Positions 27,405 to 37,785 of a stretch of DNA of 64,000 nucleotides are shown one piece after another (position 1 is the first letter of the stretch; each line of letters opens with the position of its first letter). This DNA comes from Micavibrio sp. (GTDB lineage: Bacteria; Pseudomonadota; Alphaproteobacteria; Micavibrionales; UBA2020). The DNA lies in contig JAPWJZ010000006.1 in NCBI GenBank assembly GCA_028283745.1, positions 124,001 through 188,000 on the forward strand, in the 5' to 3' direction. The notes under the pieces are model-generated. The model was given only the letters and a program-made list of their open reading frames with translations. It searched no databases and was not told the origin of the DNA. The translations under genes were made by a program, and so were the position numbers.

Positions 27405-28397
27405 TTATTTCTGTGCCCCCGCCGCGCGGCGCAGGCGGTCGTTGATGGCGAGGCCAAGCCCGGTGTCGGGGATGTTCATGACGGCAATGCCCTTCAACCC
27501 TTTCGTGTCCAGCTGGTGCAGCATGGAGAAAAGATGCGCTGCGGCTTGGGTCAGGTCGCCGGTATCGCTGAGGTTCATGACAGTGCCGTCCGGCAAATCT
27601 TTGGCGTAGCCGCCACCTTCAACGCCCATGAAACGCAGGCTGCCGAAAGCCAGCAGGCCCTCGCCCGCTTTTACATCAACAGCATTTAAACGCAGCGGCG
27701 TTTTGGGGGCGTAGTGCTTCAACAGCTGGCCGGGTGATTTCGGGTTTTCCGTCACCACTTCAATTTCAACCGCGACCTTGCCAAGGTGCGCCTGCAAATC
27801 TTCCAGCGTGACCGCGCCGGGGCGCAGCAGCGTTGGCATGTCGCCGGATAAATCAAGAACGGTGGATTCCAAACCAACCGCCGCGCGGCCACCTGCAAGA
27901 ATAAGCCCCGCGTTATCGCCCAGGCTGCCTGCCACGTGCTGCGGCGTTGTCGGGCTTAACGTGCCGGAGGCGTTGGCGCTGGGCGCGGCAATGGGGCGGC
28001 CCAGCGCGCTGATAAGCTTGCGCGCGACCGGATGACTGGGGGCGCGGATACCCTGCGTCGGCAAACCGGCGGAGGTGAGCAGCGATAATTTTGAATCTTC
28101 CCGCCGCGGTAAAATAAGCGTCAACGGCCCGGGCCAGAAAATGGAGGTGATAAGGCGGGCGCGGGCATCGAACGTCACGTAATTTTCTGCATCCGCTACT
28201 TCGTTCACATGCACAATGACGGGGTTGAAATTCGGGCGGCCCTTGGCCGCAAAAATGGCGGCGACGGCATGGTCGTTGGTGGCATCCGCACCAAGGCCGT
28301 ACACGGTTTCAGTCGGGAAGGCGACGAGCTTTCCTTCTGCCAGACGCGCGGCAGCCGTTGTAATCGCGGCATCGGTCGCTTCAAGAATTTCAGGCAT
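27405..28397 (-). CDS. tsaC: L-threonylcarbamoyladenylate synthase (TsaC/Sua5)
   Basis: About 330 residues. The N-terminal YrdC/TsaC domain has FPTETVYGLGADATND, KGRPNFNPVIVHV, GPLTLILPRR and RAPSHPVARKLI; the C-terminal Sua5 domain begins after LLRPGAVTLEDLQ. It makes threonylcarbamoyl-AMP for t6A37 of tRNA. ATG 28397 overlaps the repaired anmK stop as TAATG. As sequenced, anmK reads straight into this gene, so a fused 696-residue product is annotated if the sequence is taken literally (27405-29492). I regard the two as separate genes. Confidence 0.88.
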   Translation of the reverse strand: MPEILEATDAAITTAAARLAEGKLVAFPTETVYGLGADATNDHAVAAIFAAKGRPNFNPVIVHVNEVADAENYVTFDARARLITSIFWPGPLTLILPRREDSKLSLLTSAGLPTQGIRAPSHPVARKLISALGRPIAAPSANASGTLSPTTPQHVAGSLGDNAGLILAGGRAAVGLESTVLDLSGDMPTLLRPGAVTLEDLQAHLGKVAVEIEVVTENPKSPGQLLKHYAPKTPLRLNAVDVKAGEGLLAFGSLRFMGVEGGGYAKDLPDGTVMNLSDTGDLTQAAAHLFSMLHQLDTKGLKGIAVMNIPDTGLGLAINDRLRRAAGAQK

Positions 28398-29492
28398 TAT
28401 GCGGCGGCATCCGGAATATGGTTCAGCTTGCCGCCCGGCATGGGCCGTGGCCACGCCCGTGGTATCGGGGAAGCTGATGGGCAGACCCTGGTAACTGCGC
28501 ACGGCAAGGTAGGCAAAAGCCTCCGCCTCGATCGCATCGCCGTTCAGGCCCAGCGCGTCGATGGAAATAACTTTTGCGCCCAGCGCTTTTTCAAGACCGT
28601 TCATGACGTGCTTGTTGAGGCGGCCACCGCCGGAAACCACCCAGAGCTGGGGTTTTGCGGGCAGGAAGGCTGCCGATTTCACGATGCTTTGCACCGTAAA
28701 GGCCGCGAGTGTCGCTGCGCCATCTTCCACCGGCAAATGCTGCCAGAGCGGCGCTGCAAAAGCATTCCGGTCGAGCGACTTTGGCGGTTGCGCGGTAAAA
28801 AAAGCATGCGACAAAAGCTGGCTTAAAATAGCGGCATCTACCGTGCCGCGTGCGGCGGTTGCGCCATCGGCATCGAAAGCCGCGCCCGATTTTGCGAGTA
28901 TCCAGTCATCCAGCAGCGCGTTGCCGGGGCCGGTATCAAACGCCATGACGTCGCCGTTTGCACCCACATAGGTCACGTTGGCAACGCCGCCGATATTGAG
29001 GAAGGCGGCGGGCTTCTGGTGGCCGTGCGCAAGCGCCTGATGATAAACCGGCACCAGCGGCGCACCCTGCCCGCCCGCCTTCACGTCGGCGGTGCGGAAA
29101 TCATTCACCACCGGAATGCCGGTGATTTTGGCGAGCAGCGCGCCGTCGCCCAGCTGGCAGGTGTATTGCTTTTCCGGCGCATGCGCGATGGTCTGGCCAT
29201 GAAAACCGATAAGGTCGATGTCTTTTGCGGTAAAGCCGGTCTGTGCCAGCAGCGCCTTTACAGCTTCGCCATGTTCAACGGTCAAATCCCACTCGACTTC
29301 TTTCACGAGGCGGGATTTATCAATATCGACGTTGAGACAGCTGCGGATGCGCGTGCGCAAGGCATCGGTATACGGCACGGTCAAAAACCCGTGGCGTTCG
29401 ATAAAACCTTCACCGTCAGTGGTGATGAGGGCGGCGTCGATACCATCGAGCGAGGTGCCGCTCATGAGGCCTATGACCTTAAATTTCTTCAT
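28397..29492 (-). CDS. anmK: Anhydro-N-acetylmuramic acid kinase, frameshifted close to its 3' end
   Basis: The family is clear: KVIGLMSGTSLDGIDAAL start, DLIGFHGQTIAHAPE, FRTADVKAGGQGAPLVPVYH, NIGGVANVTYVG and AFDTGPGNALLDDW. AnmK phosphorylates 1,6-anhydroMurNAc during peptidoglycan recycling. After SFPDTTGV the expected ending PRPMPGGKL is found in the +1 frame: that frame reads RPMPGGKLNHIPDAAA and stops at 28399-28397. Near 28449-28452 the minus strand has GTGGCCACGG where GTGCCACGG would restore the frame. So one inserted base fuses the frame to tsaC. Start ATG 29492 has GGAAA upstream and the family start; the longer frame to 29624 overlaps the tyrS start and is rejected. Confidence 0.86.
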
Positions 29493-29623
29493 TTTTCCGC
29501 TTACTTCTCTGCTTGCCTTGGCTTTTTGACCGTCTCTATATATAGTATCCTGCATTCCGGCGGGAGACAAGTTTCCGTCCAGTACGGAAAAACCAGAAAT
29601 TACAGGCAATAAGGCAGGCGGCA

Positions 29624-30868
29624 ATGGGTTCGGATTTCGTTAAAATCATGCAGGAGCGCGGGTTTTTCAACCAATGCACCGATATTGAAGGCCTTGAAAA
29701 AAGCCTGAAGGCCGGCGTTGTCACCTGCTACACCGGCTATGATGCCACCGCCAAAAGCCTGCACGTGGGCAACCTTTTGTCCATCATCATGATGCGCTGG
29801 TTCCAGAAATGCGGGCACCGCCCCATTGTGCTTATGGGCGGCGGCACCACCAAGGTCGGCGACCCTTCCGGCAAGGATGAAGGTCGCCAGCTGCGCAGCG
29901 ATGAGGAGATTGCCGCCAACATCGCCAGCATCCGCAGCGTTTATTCAAAGTTCCTGACCTTCGGCAACGGCCCGTCCGACGCGGTCATGGAAAACAACGC
30001 CGAGTGGCTGGGCAAGCTCAACTACATCGACTTTCTGCGCGACTATGGCCGCCATTTCACCATCAACCGCATGCTGACATTTGACAGCGTGAAGCTGCGC
30101 CTTGAGCGCGAACAACCGCTGACCTTCCTTGAATTCAACTACATGATTTTGCAGGCCTACGACTTTGTGGAGCTGAACCGCCGCCACGGCTGCGTGCTGC
30201 AGTTCGGCGGGTCCGACCAGTGGGGCAATATTGTGAATGGGGTGGAGCTTGCCCGCCGCGTTGACCAGAAGGAAGTTTACGGCTTCACCTGCCCGCTGCT
30301 CACCACGTCATCGGGCGTGAAAATGGGCAAAACCGCATCCGGCGCTGTCTGGCTGAATGCCGACATGCTGTCGCCGTATGATTATTACCAGTTCTGGCGC
30401 AATACCGAAGATGCGGACGTTGGCCGCATGCTGAAGTATTTTACCGAGCTTGAGCTGCCTGAAATTGCAAAGCTTGAAGCCCTGCGCGGCGGCGACATCA
30501 ACGAGGCGAAAAAAGTGCTGGCCTTTGAAGCCACCAAAATGTGCCACGGCGAAGCTGCCGCACTTGAGGCTGCCGAAACCGCGCGCAAGACGTTCGAGGA
30601 AGGCGCGAGCGATGCGGGCCTGCCCACCATCTCCCTCCCGCGCGCGAAGCTGGCGGAAGGTATTCCGGTTTTTGTGCTGTTCAAAGACGCCGGGCTTGCG
30701 GCATCCGGCGGCGAAGCCCGCAGGCTGATTGCCGGCGGCGGCGCCCGCGTCAACGATGAAAAAGTCGAAAGCGATACGCGCGTCATTTCGCTTGCCGACC
30801 TGAACGGCCCGTCCATCAAGCTGTCGGCAGGCAAAAAAAAGCACGCACTGGTTATCGTTGCGGATTAA
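29624..30868 (+). CDS. tyrS: Tyrosyl-tRNA synthetase
   Basis: 414 residues. The HIGH-like motif lies in [13 protein letters not shown]; the tyrosine pocket is CYTGYD and [14 protein letters not shown] appears as KMGKTASG, a normal variant in bacterial TyrRS. A C-terminal S4 RNA-binding domain ([19 protein letters not shown]) is present. Charges tRNA-Tyr. Divergent from anmK, a common arrangement in alphaproteobacteria. Its 3' end overlaps the convergent AsmA-like gene by four bases. Confidence 0.97.
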   Translation: MGSDFVKIMQERGFFNQCTDIEGLEKSLKAGVVTCYTGYDATAKSLHVGNLLSIIMMRWFQKCGHRPIVLMGGGTTKVGDPSGKDEGRQLRSDEEIAANIASIRSVYSKFLTFGNGPSDAVMENNAEWLGKLNYIDFLRDYGRHFTINRMLTFDSVKLRLEREQPLTFLEFNYMILQAYDFVELNRRHGCVLQFGGSDQWGNIVNGVELARRVDQKEVYGFTCPLLTTSSGVKMGKTASGAVWLNADMLSPYDYYQFWRNTEDADVGRMLKYFTELELPEIAKLEALRGGDINEAKKVLAFEATKMCHGEAAALEAAETARKTFEEGASDAGLPTISLPRAKLAEGIPVFVLFKDAGLAASGGEARRLIAGGGARVNDEKVESDTRVISLADLNGPSIKLSAGKKKHALVIVAD

Positions 30869-33800
30869 TGCTCGAATAATATCTTGCGCAGAATACCAGG
30901 CGCGAGGGCGGACAGCGGATTGACCGATACATCCGGTTTGTCCTTCGGACCCGTCACGGTATATGTTGCGGCAATAATGCCTTCGCCGCCCGCTGTCAGC
31001 ACGGTGCCCAGAATAGGAATGACGTTCAGGAAACGGTTGATGCCGGAAACCGGCACAATGGTGCCGTGCAGGTCATAAACGTTTTTCCAGTTATCAATAT
31101 TGCCTTCAAACAGCAGCGCCAGTGACGCGCCGGAGGTTTGACCTTCGCGAAGCGACAGCAGCCGCACGTTCTGGCTTTGCCCGGGCTGGCCGCGGTCGGT
31201 CCAGGTAAAGTTGACCTGCGCCTTTTTAAAGTTCACGCCCTCGCCATTCAGCAGTTCGATAATGCCGTTCAGCGACATGGCGTTGACAAGCTTGGCAATG
31301 ACCGGCGCATCGTTCAGTTTAAAGTCCGTCAAAATCACGCGGCCTGTCAGGTCGCGCGGGCCGGTGGCCAGCGGCGTTGCCGTGATGGACAGCGCGCCGC
31401 CGCGAATGGAATGGGTGAAACCGAGCGCCGATAGCGCCGCGCCCGCGCTTGCCGCCTTCAGCTTCAGCGCATGGCCCTTGCCCTGCGGCCCGTAATCAAT
31501 GCTCAAGGGTTTATTGGCGGCCGTGGCATCCAGCGTCAGCTGCTCAATTCGCTTCCAGCTATTGCGCAGCAGCGTCAGCTTTACATTATCCAGCCCGCGT
31601 TCCTTGCCCGCCGCATCGCGGGACGTGATAAGGCGGCTGACATTCATGGCAAGGCGCAGCGGCGGCGATTGCACAGCGGCTTCGGCATCGCTGTTCGGCG
31701 TATCGCTGCCGGTTTTCAGCAGGGCTGACGCATCCACCTGCGAGCCGGAAATTTTAACGGCAAAGCCGTCCTTGCCTTTATTGTCCGCATCCAGCGAAAT
31801 AACGTTCTTGCCGTATTTCAGCGACGGCAGCGTTGCTTTTTTAATGGCATCAAGCCCCTTTGCGCCGGGAATAAGGTCAATATCTCCCTTCGCCGCAAAA
31901 CCGTCGGTTGAAATATCAAGCCCTTGAATGCGCTGCGCCTGCCCGTCCTTCAGGTTGACGTTCAGCGCAATATCCCCCGCCTGCCCTTCGGGCTTTTTGT
32001 AATCAATGGCGGCGATGTTGAAGCCGGCGTTTTTAATATCCCCCGTCAATTCAAGCGTCGCGGTTTTGTCGGGTGCGGCGGTATAGGTGATTTTGGCGGG
32101 CAGCGTGCCCGTCACGTTAAGGTCTGCGGGCACGCCGAATTTCGCCATGGCGGGCGCATCCAGCGGCAGGCTGGCGGTGACGTGGCTGGCAACGGCATTG
32201 TCGGCGGCAAAGTTTTTCAGCCAGTCAAAATCCATCGGCATGCCGCCGAGACGGCCCTTGCCGCTGACTTTCAGCCGCGTGCTGTCCACATCAAGGTCCA
32301 TGGGACCACCGGTGACATCCATGCCCGCCACCATGCTTTTCAGCAATACGTCGTTCAGCTTCGCCTGCGCGCCAATGGCGACTTCATGCAGTGTCAGCCC
32401 CTTGTGCAGGGGGAACTTGAAGCTGACGTTGACATCGGCCCTGCCTTCCACATCGTCCGTCTTCATGCCCAGCTTTTCGGGGTAGCGCAGCGGGTCGCTG
32501 TCAATCACCTTCAGCGCGGTGCGCAGCGGACCATTCAGGTCAACCGCAATATCAATTTTGGAGTGTTCGTGCAGCACAATGCGGTCAAGGTCGGTAATAT
32601 GAATGGTGGACTTCGTGACGGTCATGTCCTGCAGTTTGCCGCTGGTCAGGTCGAGGTTGAAGGATGACGCGTTGTAATTGGCAGTGCCGGCAACCTCCTT
32701 CACCGTCGGCATGGGCGGCAAATAATCAACCGTGATGCCGTTAAAGGTGATTTTGCCGTCAAGCTTTGTCAGCGTGACGTGTTTTTCGGCGGCGGGGTCA
32801 TAGGTCGCATCCGCTTCGATAGTGGCGCTGGTGGCCGTGCCTTTTGACAGGTGGTGAACAACCCATGCGCGCGCTTCCGCCGCCAGCGCGGGCGGCCAAT
32901 AAGTATCAAGCGCGTCAATCGGCATATCCGTCAGCGCGGCGACGGCGGAAATTTTATGCGCCCCGTCCTCGGTTTCAATTTTTGCGCCCGCGGTGACGAC
33001 GGGGCCGTTAAGGTCTATTTTCAACTGGTCGATCAGCGCGGCACCGCTGGCGGCATCCATTGTGCCGCGGGCGAAAATGCTTTTGACGTTGATGGGCTGC
33101 TGGTACAAATCAAGCGCGTTGAAGGTGCCGGCATCTGCCCCCAGCGTAAAGCGCGCGGCGGCGGGCTTGAAATCCTCGTCAAGATCAAGGCCAATGCTGC
33201 CCATGAACGGCATATCAATGCCCGACAGAGCCTTCAGCTGCAGGCTTTGCTGCGCCACGCGCGCAGGCACGAAACCGCTGAAGCTGACGACGGCGGATGT
33301 TTTTTTCCGGTCCCAGTCATAGCTGACTTCGGCACGCACGGCGGCCTTGTTATCGGTCGCGGGGTTCGCGCCCTGGTCCATATCGAGCGAGATAATGGCG
33401 TTGGATGAAATGCCATGGTCGCTGCGCGACGCACGCACATCCGCATCCACTGAACGCCATGCGACGTTCAATATGCGGTCTTCGTACAATACGGCGGCAT
33501 CGATAATTTCAATGTCATGCAAACCATCCAGAATGCCAAGGCCGTTACGCTCCCGAAACTGGCCGAGGATTCCCTTCACCAGCGCTTCGCGGCTTTCGGT
33601 CACCGGGCCCGCCGTCGCGGCAGGCGGCGCCAGCACTGGTCCCTGCACGGGGCCAATCAACGGGCCTTGCAGCGGGCCCATGACGGGGCTCGCTTTATCC
33701 GTTTCCTCGCCCACGTTCAGGCTGAAGCGGCCGTCTTCCTGCCGTATCACGCGCAGCGTGGGTCCATAGATCTTCACCACGCGCGGCACAATGCGGCCAA

Positions 33801-34146
33801 AGGCAAGGTTGCGCTTGGAAAGCTGCACGCGCAGCTTTTTTACATCCAGCACGCGGGTATGGTCATCACGGGTGATGTGCAGGTCTTTGATTTCAAGCTC
33901 GAACGGCTGGAAGCGGCCACCCCAGATCATTTCGGCGCCGCCAATGCCGAAGACGAAGCCTTTGATTTCATCGTTGAAGGCGGATTCAACCTTTTTGGTC
34001 AGGTAGTCGTTGACGGCCAGCGGCCCCTGCGACAGGCGCCAGATAAGCCCGACCCAGCCCAGAAAAACCAGCAGCGCCAGCAGCCCCGCGATCTCGAAAC
34101 AGACGACAACCGTGCGGTTGACGTGATGGATTGCCTTCTTCAGCAT
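30865..34146 (-). CDS. AsmA/YhdP-like envelope protein (DUF3971)
   Basis: 1093 residues. A single N-terminal membrane helix (about 15-35, [20 protein letters not shown]) is followed by a long beta-rich periplasmic region. The C-terminal AsmA-like part has [24 protein letters not shown] repeats, an [18 protein letters not shown] stretch and [20 protein letters not shown], which is characteristic of the YhdP/TamB-related AsmA superfamily. Such proteins are thought to bridge inner and outer membrane and carry phospholipids. The N-terminal DUF3971-type region has repeated D-x-G and sugar-like folds. Alone in its operon, facing glnE. Confidence 0.85.
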   Translation of the reverse strand: MLKKAIHHVNRTVVVCFEIAGLLALLVFLGWVGLIWRLSQGPLAVNDYLTKKVESAFNDEIKGFVFGIGGAEMIWGGRFQPFELEIKDLHITRDDHTRVLDVKKLRVQLSKRNLAFGRIVPRVVKIYGPTLRVIRQEDGRFSLNVGEETDKASPVMGPLQGPLIGPVQGPVLAPPAATAGPVTESREALVKGILGQFRERNGLGILDGLHDIEIIDAAVLYEDRILNVAWRSVDADVRASRSDHGISSNAIISLDMDQGANPATDNKAAVRAEVSYDWDRKKTSAVVSFSGFVPARVAQQSLQLKALSGIDMPFMGSIGLDLDEDFKPAAARFTLGADAGTFNALDLYQQPINVKSIFARGTMDAASGAALIDQLKIDLNGPVVTAGAKIETEDGAHKISAVAALTDMPIDALDTYWPPALAAEARAWVVHHLSKGTATSATIEADATYDPAAEKHVTLTKLDGKITFNGITVDYLPPMPTVKEVAGTANYNASSFNLDLTSGKLQDMTVTKSTIHITDLDRIVLHEHSKIDIAVDLNGPLRTALKVIDSDPLRYPEKLGMKTDDVEGRADVNVSFKFPLHKGLTLHEVAIGAQAKLNDVLLKSMVAGMDVTGGPMDLDVDSTRLKVSGKGRLGGMPMDFDWLKNFAADNAVASHVTASLPLDAPAMAKFGVPADLNVTGTLPAKITYTAAPDKTATLELTGDIKNAGFNIAAIDYKKPEGQAGDIALNVNLKDGQAQRIQGLDISTDGFAAKGDIDLIPGAKGLDAIKKATLPSLKYGKNVISLDADNKGKDGFAVKISGSQVDASALLKTGSDTPNSDAEAAVQSPPLRLAMNVSRLITSRDAAGKERGLDNVKLTLLRNSWKRIEQLTLDATAANKPLSIDYGPQGKGHALKLKAASAGAALSALGFTHSIRGGALSITATPLATGPRDLTGRVILTDFKLNDAPVIAKLVNAMSLNGIIELLNGEGVNFKKAQVNFTWTDRGQPGQSQNVRLLSLREGQTSGASLALLFEGNIDNWKNVYDLHGTIVPVSGINRFLNVIPILGTVLTAGGEGIIAATYTVTGPKDKPDVSVNPLSALAPGILRKILFEH

Positions 34147-34215
34147 TTTGCTTTGTTGTCACCCTTGCCTTAAGGCTGATATTATAGACGTGTTTCAATA
34201 AGATAGGCATTAACT

Positions 34216-37086
34216 TTGCAGCGCGATTTTCCAAATAACAGCAAGAAAAAGAACGGAAAGGCCAAAGCCCCTGCTGCCGCCGCACCCGTACCCGCATGGC
34301 GCCGGCTGGTGGAGGCGCATAGCCCCTACCTTGCCGCGAATCTGCAAAAAATTCCTGAAGGCGAACTTAAGCCGCAGGACTTCGCCGAACTCCTGCTTGA
34401 AACCAGAACCGCTGCCGCCAAGGCCGCCAGCCTTCCCGACCTGATGAAGCTGCTGCGGCAGGCGAAAATGAAAGTCGCCACGCGCATCGCCATCGGCGAC
34501 CTTGATGGCAGTCTTGATGACATGACGGTCACGCAGCAGCTTTCCGACTTTGCGGATGTCGCTGTGCAGGCCGCGCTGGCTTTTTTACTGCGGGCGGCGC
34601 ATGCCGCAAAAACCATCAAGCTGAAAAATGCCAAAAACCCGTTCGAGGGTTCGGGCATCAGCGTCATTGCGCTTGGCAAATGGGGCGCGGGTGAATTGAA
34701 CTATTCCAGCGACATTGACTTGATGGTTATTTTCGACCCGCTCAAATCCGCCGTCAAAGACCGCGACGAAACGCAGAACTTTTTCATCCGCCTGACGCGG
34801 GAGCTTGCCCGCACGCTGGATGCCCCGACGGAAGACGGTTACGTTTTCCGCACCGACCTTCGCTTGAGGCCTGACCCCGGCGCGATGCCGCTGGCCGTGT
34901 CCATTGCCGCCGCCGAAACCTATTACGGCAGCCTTGGCCAGAACTGGGAACGTGCCGCGATGATAAAGGCCCGCCCCGTCGCGGGCGATGAAACGCTTGG
35001 CGCGGATTTCATGCGCCTCATGCAAAGCTGGATCTGGCGCAAAAACCTTGATTTTGCGGCGATACAGGATATTCATTCCATCAAGCGCCAGATCAACGCC
35101 AGGCAAAAACCGTCGCCGCAAAAGGGGCAGCCGTTTCTTGGCTTTAACGTCAAGCTTGGCCATGGCGGCATTCGGGAGATTGAGTTTTTTGCACAGACGC
35201 AGCAGTTGATTTACGGCGGGCGCGAAATGCGCCTGCGCACTCCGCAAACGCTGGCGGCATTAAAGGCGCTGGCGGAAACAGGTCATATCACAGCCGCGTC
35301 GGAAAAAGCCCTGCGCGACGCTTACCTGTTCCTGCGCCATACCGAACACCGCCTGCAAATGCAGGATGACAGGCAGACGCACAGCCTGCCCGTGAAAGCC
35401 GACGCGCTTGAAGAATTTGCACGCTTCATGACCTATGCGGGCGCAAAAGACTTCATCACCGCGCTTACCCGCCATACGGATGCGGTGAAAAAACTTTATG
35501 CCGGTCTCTTCACCGAATTTGCCAGCCTTGGCGACAGCGGCAACCTTGTGTTTACAGGGGTGGAGGATGACCCCGAAACGCTGGAAACGCTGAAAGGTTT
35601 CGGCTTCAAAGCGCCATCGCGCGTGACGGCAGCCATACGCGGCTGGCACCATGGCCGCTACCGCGCCGTGCGCAGCGAACGGGCGCGGCAGATATTGACG
35701 GAGATAACGCCGCATCTGCTCAAAACCCTTGGCGCAACGCCGCACCCGGATGAAGCCTTCATCCGCTTCGACCAGTTTTTAAGCCGCCTGCCGTCCGGTA
35801 TTCCCATCTTCTCCATGTTCGCGAAAAACCCGAAGCAGATGGAACTGGTGGCAGATGTCATGGGCACATCGCCCGCCCTTGCCGAACACCTTGGGTCGCA
35901 CCCGCAGGTGCTGGATGGCGTATTGTCGCGTGACTTTTTCGGCGACCTGCCGGAACCGCCCGAGCTGAGGGCGGACCTTGCAAGCCAGCTGAACACCGCG
36001 CGTGACTACCAGGACGTGCTGGATGCCACGCGCCGCTGGGCACGGGAAAAGCGCTTTCATGCCGGCATACACATCCTTAAAAACCTTTCCGACCAGCGCC
36101 GCTGCGGGCGCTACCTTTCCGACATCGCGGAGGCCGCGCTGACAGGCCTGCTGCCGCATGTGGCGCGGGAATTTGCGGGCGCCCACGGCGTTTTCAAGAC
36201 AGGCGAATTCATGGTGCTGGCCATGGGCAGCTTTGCCGCGAAAGAAATGTTTGCGGATAGCGACCTTGATATCGTCGGGCTCTACCGCACGGGCGCGAAG
36301 GAAAAAGCCAGCAACGGCGCAAAACCGCTGCCGCCGAATGTTTATTATATCCGCCTGATGCAGCGGCTGATTGCCGCCCTGTCCGCCCCCACCGCGGAAG
36401 GCGTGCTGTATGCGGTGGATGCACGCCTGCGCCCCGGCGGCAATGACGGCCCGCTGGCAGCGCAGCTGGAAGGTTTTTTTGAATACCAGCGCCGCGATGC
36501 CTGGGCGTGGGAACACATGAGCCTTATCCGCGCCCGCCTTATTGTGGCCGCGCCCGAAACCGTTGCGTTGTTCAACAAAACCGTGCGTGATATTTTAACC
36601 GCCCCGCGCGATGCCGAAAAACTGCGCCGCGATATGCGCGACATGCGCGCCAAGGTTGAAAAACAATTCAGTTCAAAAGACGCATGGAACATGAAGTACC
36701 GCAAGGGCGGCGTGATGGACATCATGTTCGCCGCGCACTTCCTCGTCCTTTCCCATGCGGCAGAGCAGGATGGGTTGCTGCACCCGTCACTGGAAGATGC
36801 CATTGCCGCCCTTGGCGCGCACCGGCTGCTGACGCCGAAGGACATGAAGGCATTATTGCTCGCCTATCACAACGCGCAGGCAGTGCAGGGCTTCCTGCGC
36901 CTTTCCGCCGAACTGCCGTTCAAGCCCGCCGTCGCCGCAGAGGGGCTTAAAGCCGCCCTCATCCGCAGCGCGTCCCCCCACAAAAAAATGACCTTCAAAG
37001 CCCTCGCCGAAAAAATCGCCAAGGATGCCGATGCCGCGCACGCGGTTTACGACAAGATTTTGGGCGGAAAAACCGGTAAAACTTGA
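34216..37086 (+). CDS. glnE: Glutamine synthetase adenylyltransferase/adenylyl-removing enzyme
   Basis: 956 residues with two nucleotidyltransferase/PII-uridylyl-like halves. The N-terminal adenylyl-removing domain has LGKWGAGELNYSSDIDL (DxD pair); the central DUF294/GlnD-type helical parts follow; the C-terminal adenylyltransferase domain has AMGSFAAKEMFADSDLDIVG, with its DxD but with the usual GKLGG changed to GSFAA. It adds AMP to glutamine synthetase in nitrogen excess and removes it when starved, under PII. The TTG at 34216 is used as start; the surrounding Lys/Ala-rich residues are weakly conserved, so the start could be further in. Divergent from the AsmA-like gene. Confidence 0.92.
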   Translation: MQRDFPNNSKKKNGKAKAPAAAAPVPAWRRLVEAHSPYLAANLQKIPEGELKPQDFAELLLETRTAAAKAASLPDLMKLLRQAKMKVATRIAIGDLDGSLDDMTVTQQLSDFADVAVQAALAFLLRAAHAAKTIKLKNAKNPFEGSGISVIALGKWGAGELNYSSDIDLMVIFDPLKSAVKDRDETQNFFIRLTRELARTLDAPTEDGYVFRTDLRLRPDPGAMPLAVSIAAAETYYGSLGQNWERAAMIKARPVAGDETLGADFMRLMQSWIWRKNLDFAAIQDIHSIKRQINARQKPSPQKGQPFLGFNVKLGHGGIREIEFFAQTQQLIYGGREMRLRTPQTLAALKALAETGHITAASEKALRDAYLFLRHTEHRLQMQDDRQTHSLPVKADALEEFARFMTYAGAKDFITALTRHTDAVKKLYAGLFTEFASLGDSGNLVFTGVEDDPETLETLKGFGFKAPSRVTAAIRGWHHGRYRAVRSERARQILTEITPHLLKTLGATPHPDEAFIRFDQFLSRLPSGIPIFSMFAKNPKQMELVADVMGTSPALAEHLGSHPQVLDGVLSRDFFGDLPEPPELRADLASQLNTARDYQDVLDATRRWAREKRFHAGIHILKNLSDQRRCGRYLSDIAEAALTGLLPHVAREFAGAHGVFKTGEFMVLAMGSFAAKEMFADSDLDIVGLYRTGAKEKASNGAKPLPPNVYYIRLMQRLIAALSAPTAEGVLYAVDARLRPGGNDGPLAAQLEGFFEYQRRDAWAWEHMSLIRARLIVAAPETVALFNKTVRDILTAPRDAEKLRRDMRDMRAKVEKQFSSKDAWNMKYRKGGVMDIMFAAHFLVLSHAAEQDGLLHPSLEDAIAALGAHRLLTPKDMKALLLAYHNAQAVQGFLRLSAELPFKPAVAAEGLKAALIRSASPHKKMTFKALAEKIAKDADAAHAVYDKILGGKTGKT

Positions 37087-37103
37087 AATCCACGCGAATT
37101 TTA

Positions 37104-37133
37104 TTGACATAATACAAAATTCTCGGGTATAAA
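37104..37133 (+). promoter_or_regulatory. Sigma-70 promoter for the 37308 gene leader
   Basis: TTGACA at 37104-37109, an 18-base spacer and TATAAA at 37128-37133: close to consensus and the best promoter I saw in the window. The expected start is near 37140, giving a leader of about 165 bases before the ATG at 37308. Confidence 0.7.
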
Positions 37134-37139
37134 GGATCC

Positions 37140-37307
37140 AAGCAATACGCAACTACGGCAGCTTGGTTTCCGCTTGTTTCACGACTGCCGGTATAATGCG
37201 TAACCTGCAAAAACAGCCAGAACACTTAAACCCTGTTCTTGGCTGTTTCATGTTTCCAAACAAAAACATGGCCGGCCTCGGACCTTTAGAGTCGAGGAAA
37301 CAACGCG
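37140..37307 (+). ncRNA. Structured 5' leader or small RNA
   Basis: Three nested or successive inverted repeats follow the promoter. (1) ACGCA pairs with TGCGT, enclosing CGGCAG paired with CTGCCG (about 37149-37202). (2) AAACAGCCAGAAC pairs with GTTCTTGGCTGTTT (about 37210-37248), hairpin-like but without a good U tract. (3) CCTCGGAC at 37276-37283 pairs with GTCGAGG at 37291-37297; the latter includes the GAGG Shine-Dalgarno of the 37308 gene, so it could be hidden. This may be a regulatory leader or a discrete ~110-nt small RNA. No known riboswitch family recognised. Confidence 0.4.
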
Positions 37308-37706
37308 ATGACAAAAAGTACCCGGCAGCAGGACGAGACCCACACGCCCCCGGCGCCGGAGCAGGGCTTGAAAGCCCGCTTTACACGCGCAGCCACCCGC
37401 TGGAAGACGCAAGCAAGCGGCGCTGCCGTTACAGTCGACATGCTGAATGACATCCGCATGCGCAAACGCTTTACCGAAGAACCCTTTGGCGGAGAAATTT
37501 TCGTCGCCAAGCGCACGCAGAAAGATACATGGAATTTTTACATTTCCACGCTCACGGAAAACGGCGGGCCGTTTCGCCAGGAAAGGTTGCTGGCGGGCGA
37601 CCTTTCCCTCAAAGAGGTTCTCAATCGCTTCGCCGCCGCCCCTGGCGAGGGCATGACCTATAACCCCAAAAAATACAATCATCCCGCCGCCGTGATGAAA
37701 ATGTAA
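37308..37706 (+). CDS. Hypothetical small cytosolic protein
   Basis: 132 residues; the first 30 are polar and low-complexity (Q/T/P-rich), then a basic compact part with RFTRAATRWKTQASG and TWNFYISTLTENGG. No membrane segment. Codon use fits the GC-rich neighbours. It has its own strong promoter and a structured leader, and a terminator 15 bases downstream, so it is a single-gene unit. No family recognised. Confidence 0.6.
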   Translation: MTKSTRQQDETHTPPAPEQGLKARFTRAATRWKTQASGAAVTVDMLNDIRMRKRFTEEPFGGEIFVAKRTQKDTWNFYISTLTENGGPFRQERLLAGDLSLKEVLNRFAAAPGEGMTYNPKKYNHPAAVMKM

Positions 37707-37720
37707 CCGGAGTCTTTCTT

Positions 37721-37764
37721 AAACAAAAAGCGGCCCTTCAGAAAAAAGGGGCCGCTTTTTGTTT
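37721..37764. terminator. Hairpin terminator, bidirectional
   Basis: AAACAAAAAGCGGCCC (37721-37736) pairs with GGGCCGCTTTTTGTTT (37748-37763), with flanking A and T tracts. It serves the plus-strand gene ending at 37706 and the minus-strand lipoprotein gene ending at 37786. Confidence 0.8.
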
Positions 37765-37785
37765 TGCATTTTTAGCTGCCGGTAT

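Noticed and set aside
27405..29624. A genuine AnmK-TsaC fusion protein of 739 residues
   Set aside because: The normal AnmK ending and stop appear in the +1 frame with TAATG coupling, so one inserted base explains the fusion; the N-terminal 44 residues overlap the tyrS start.
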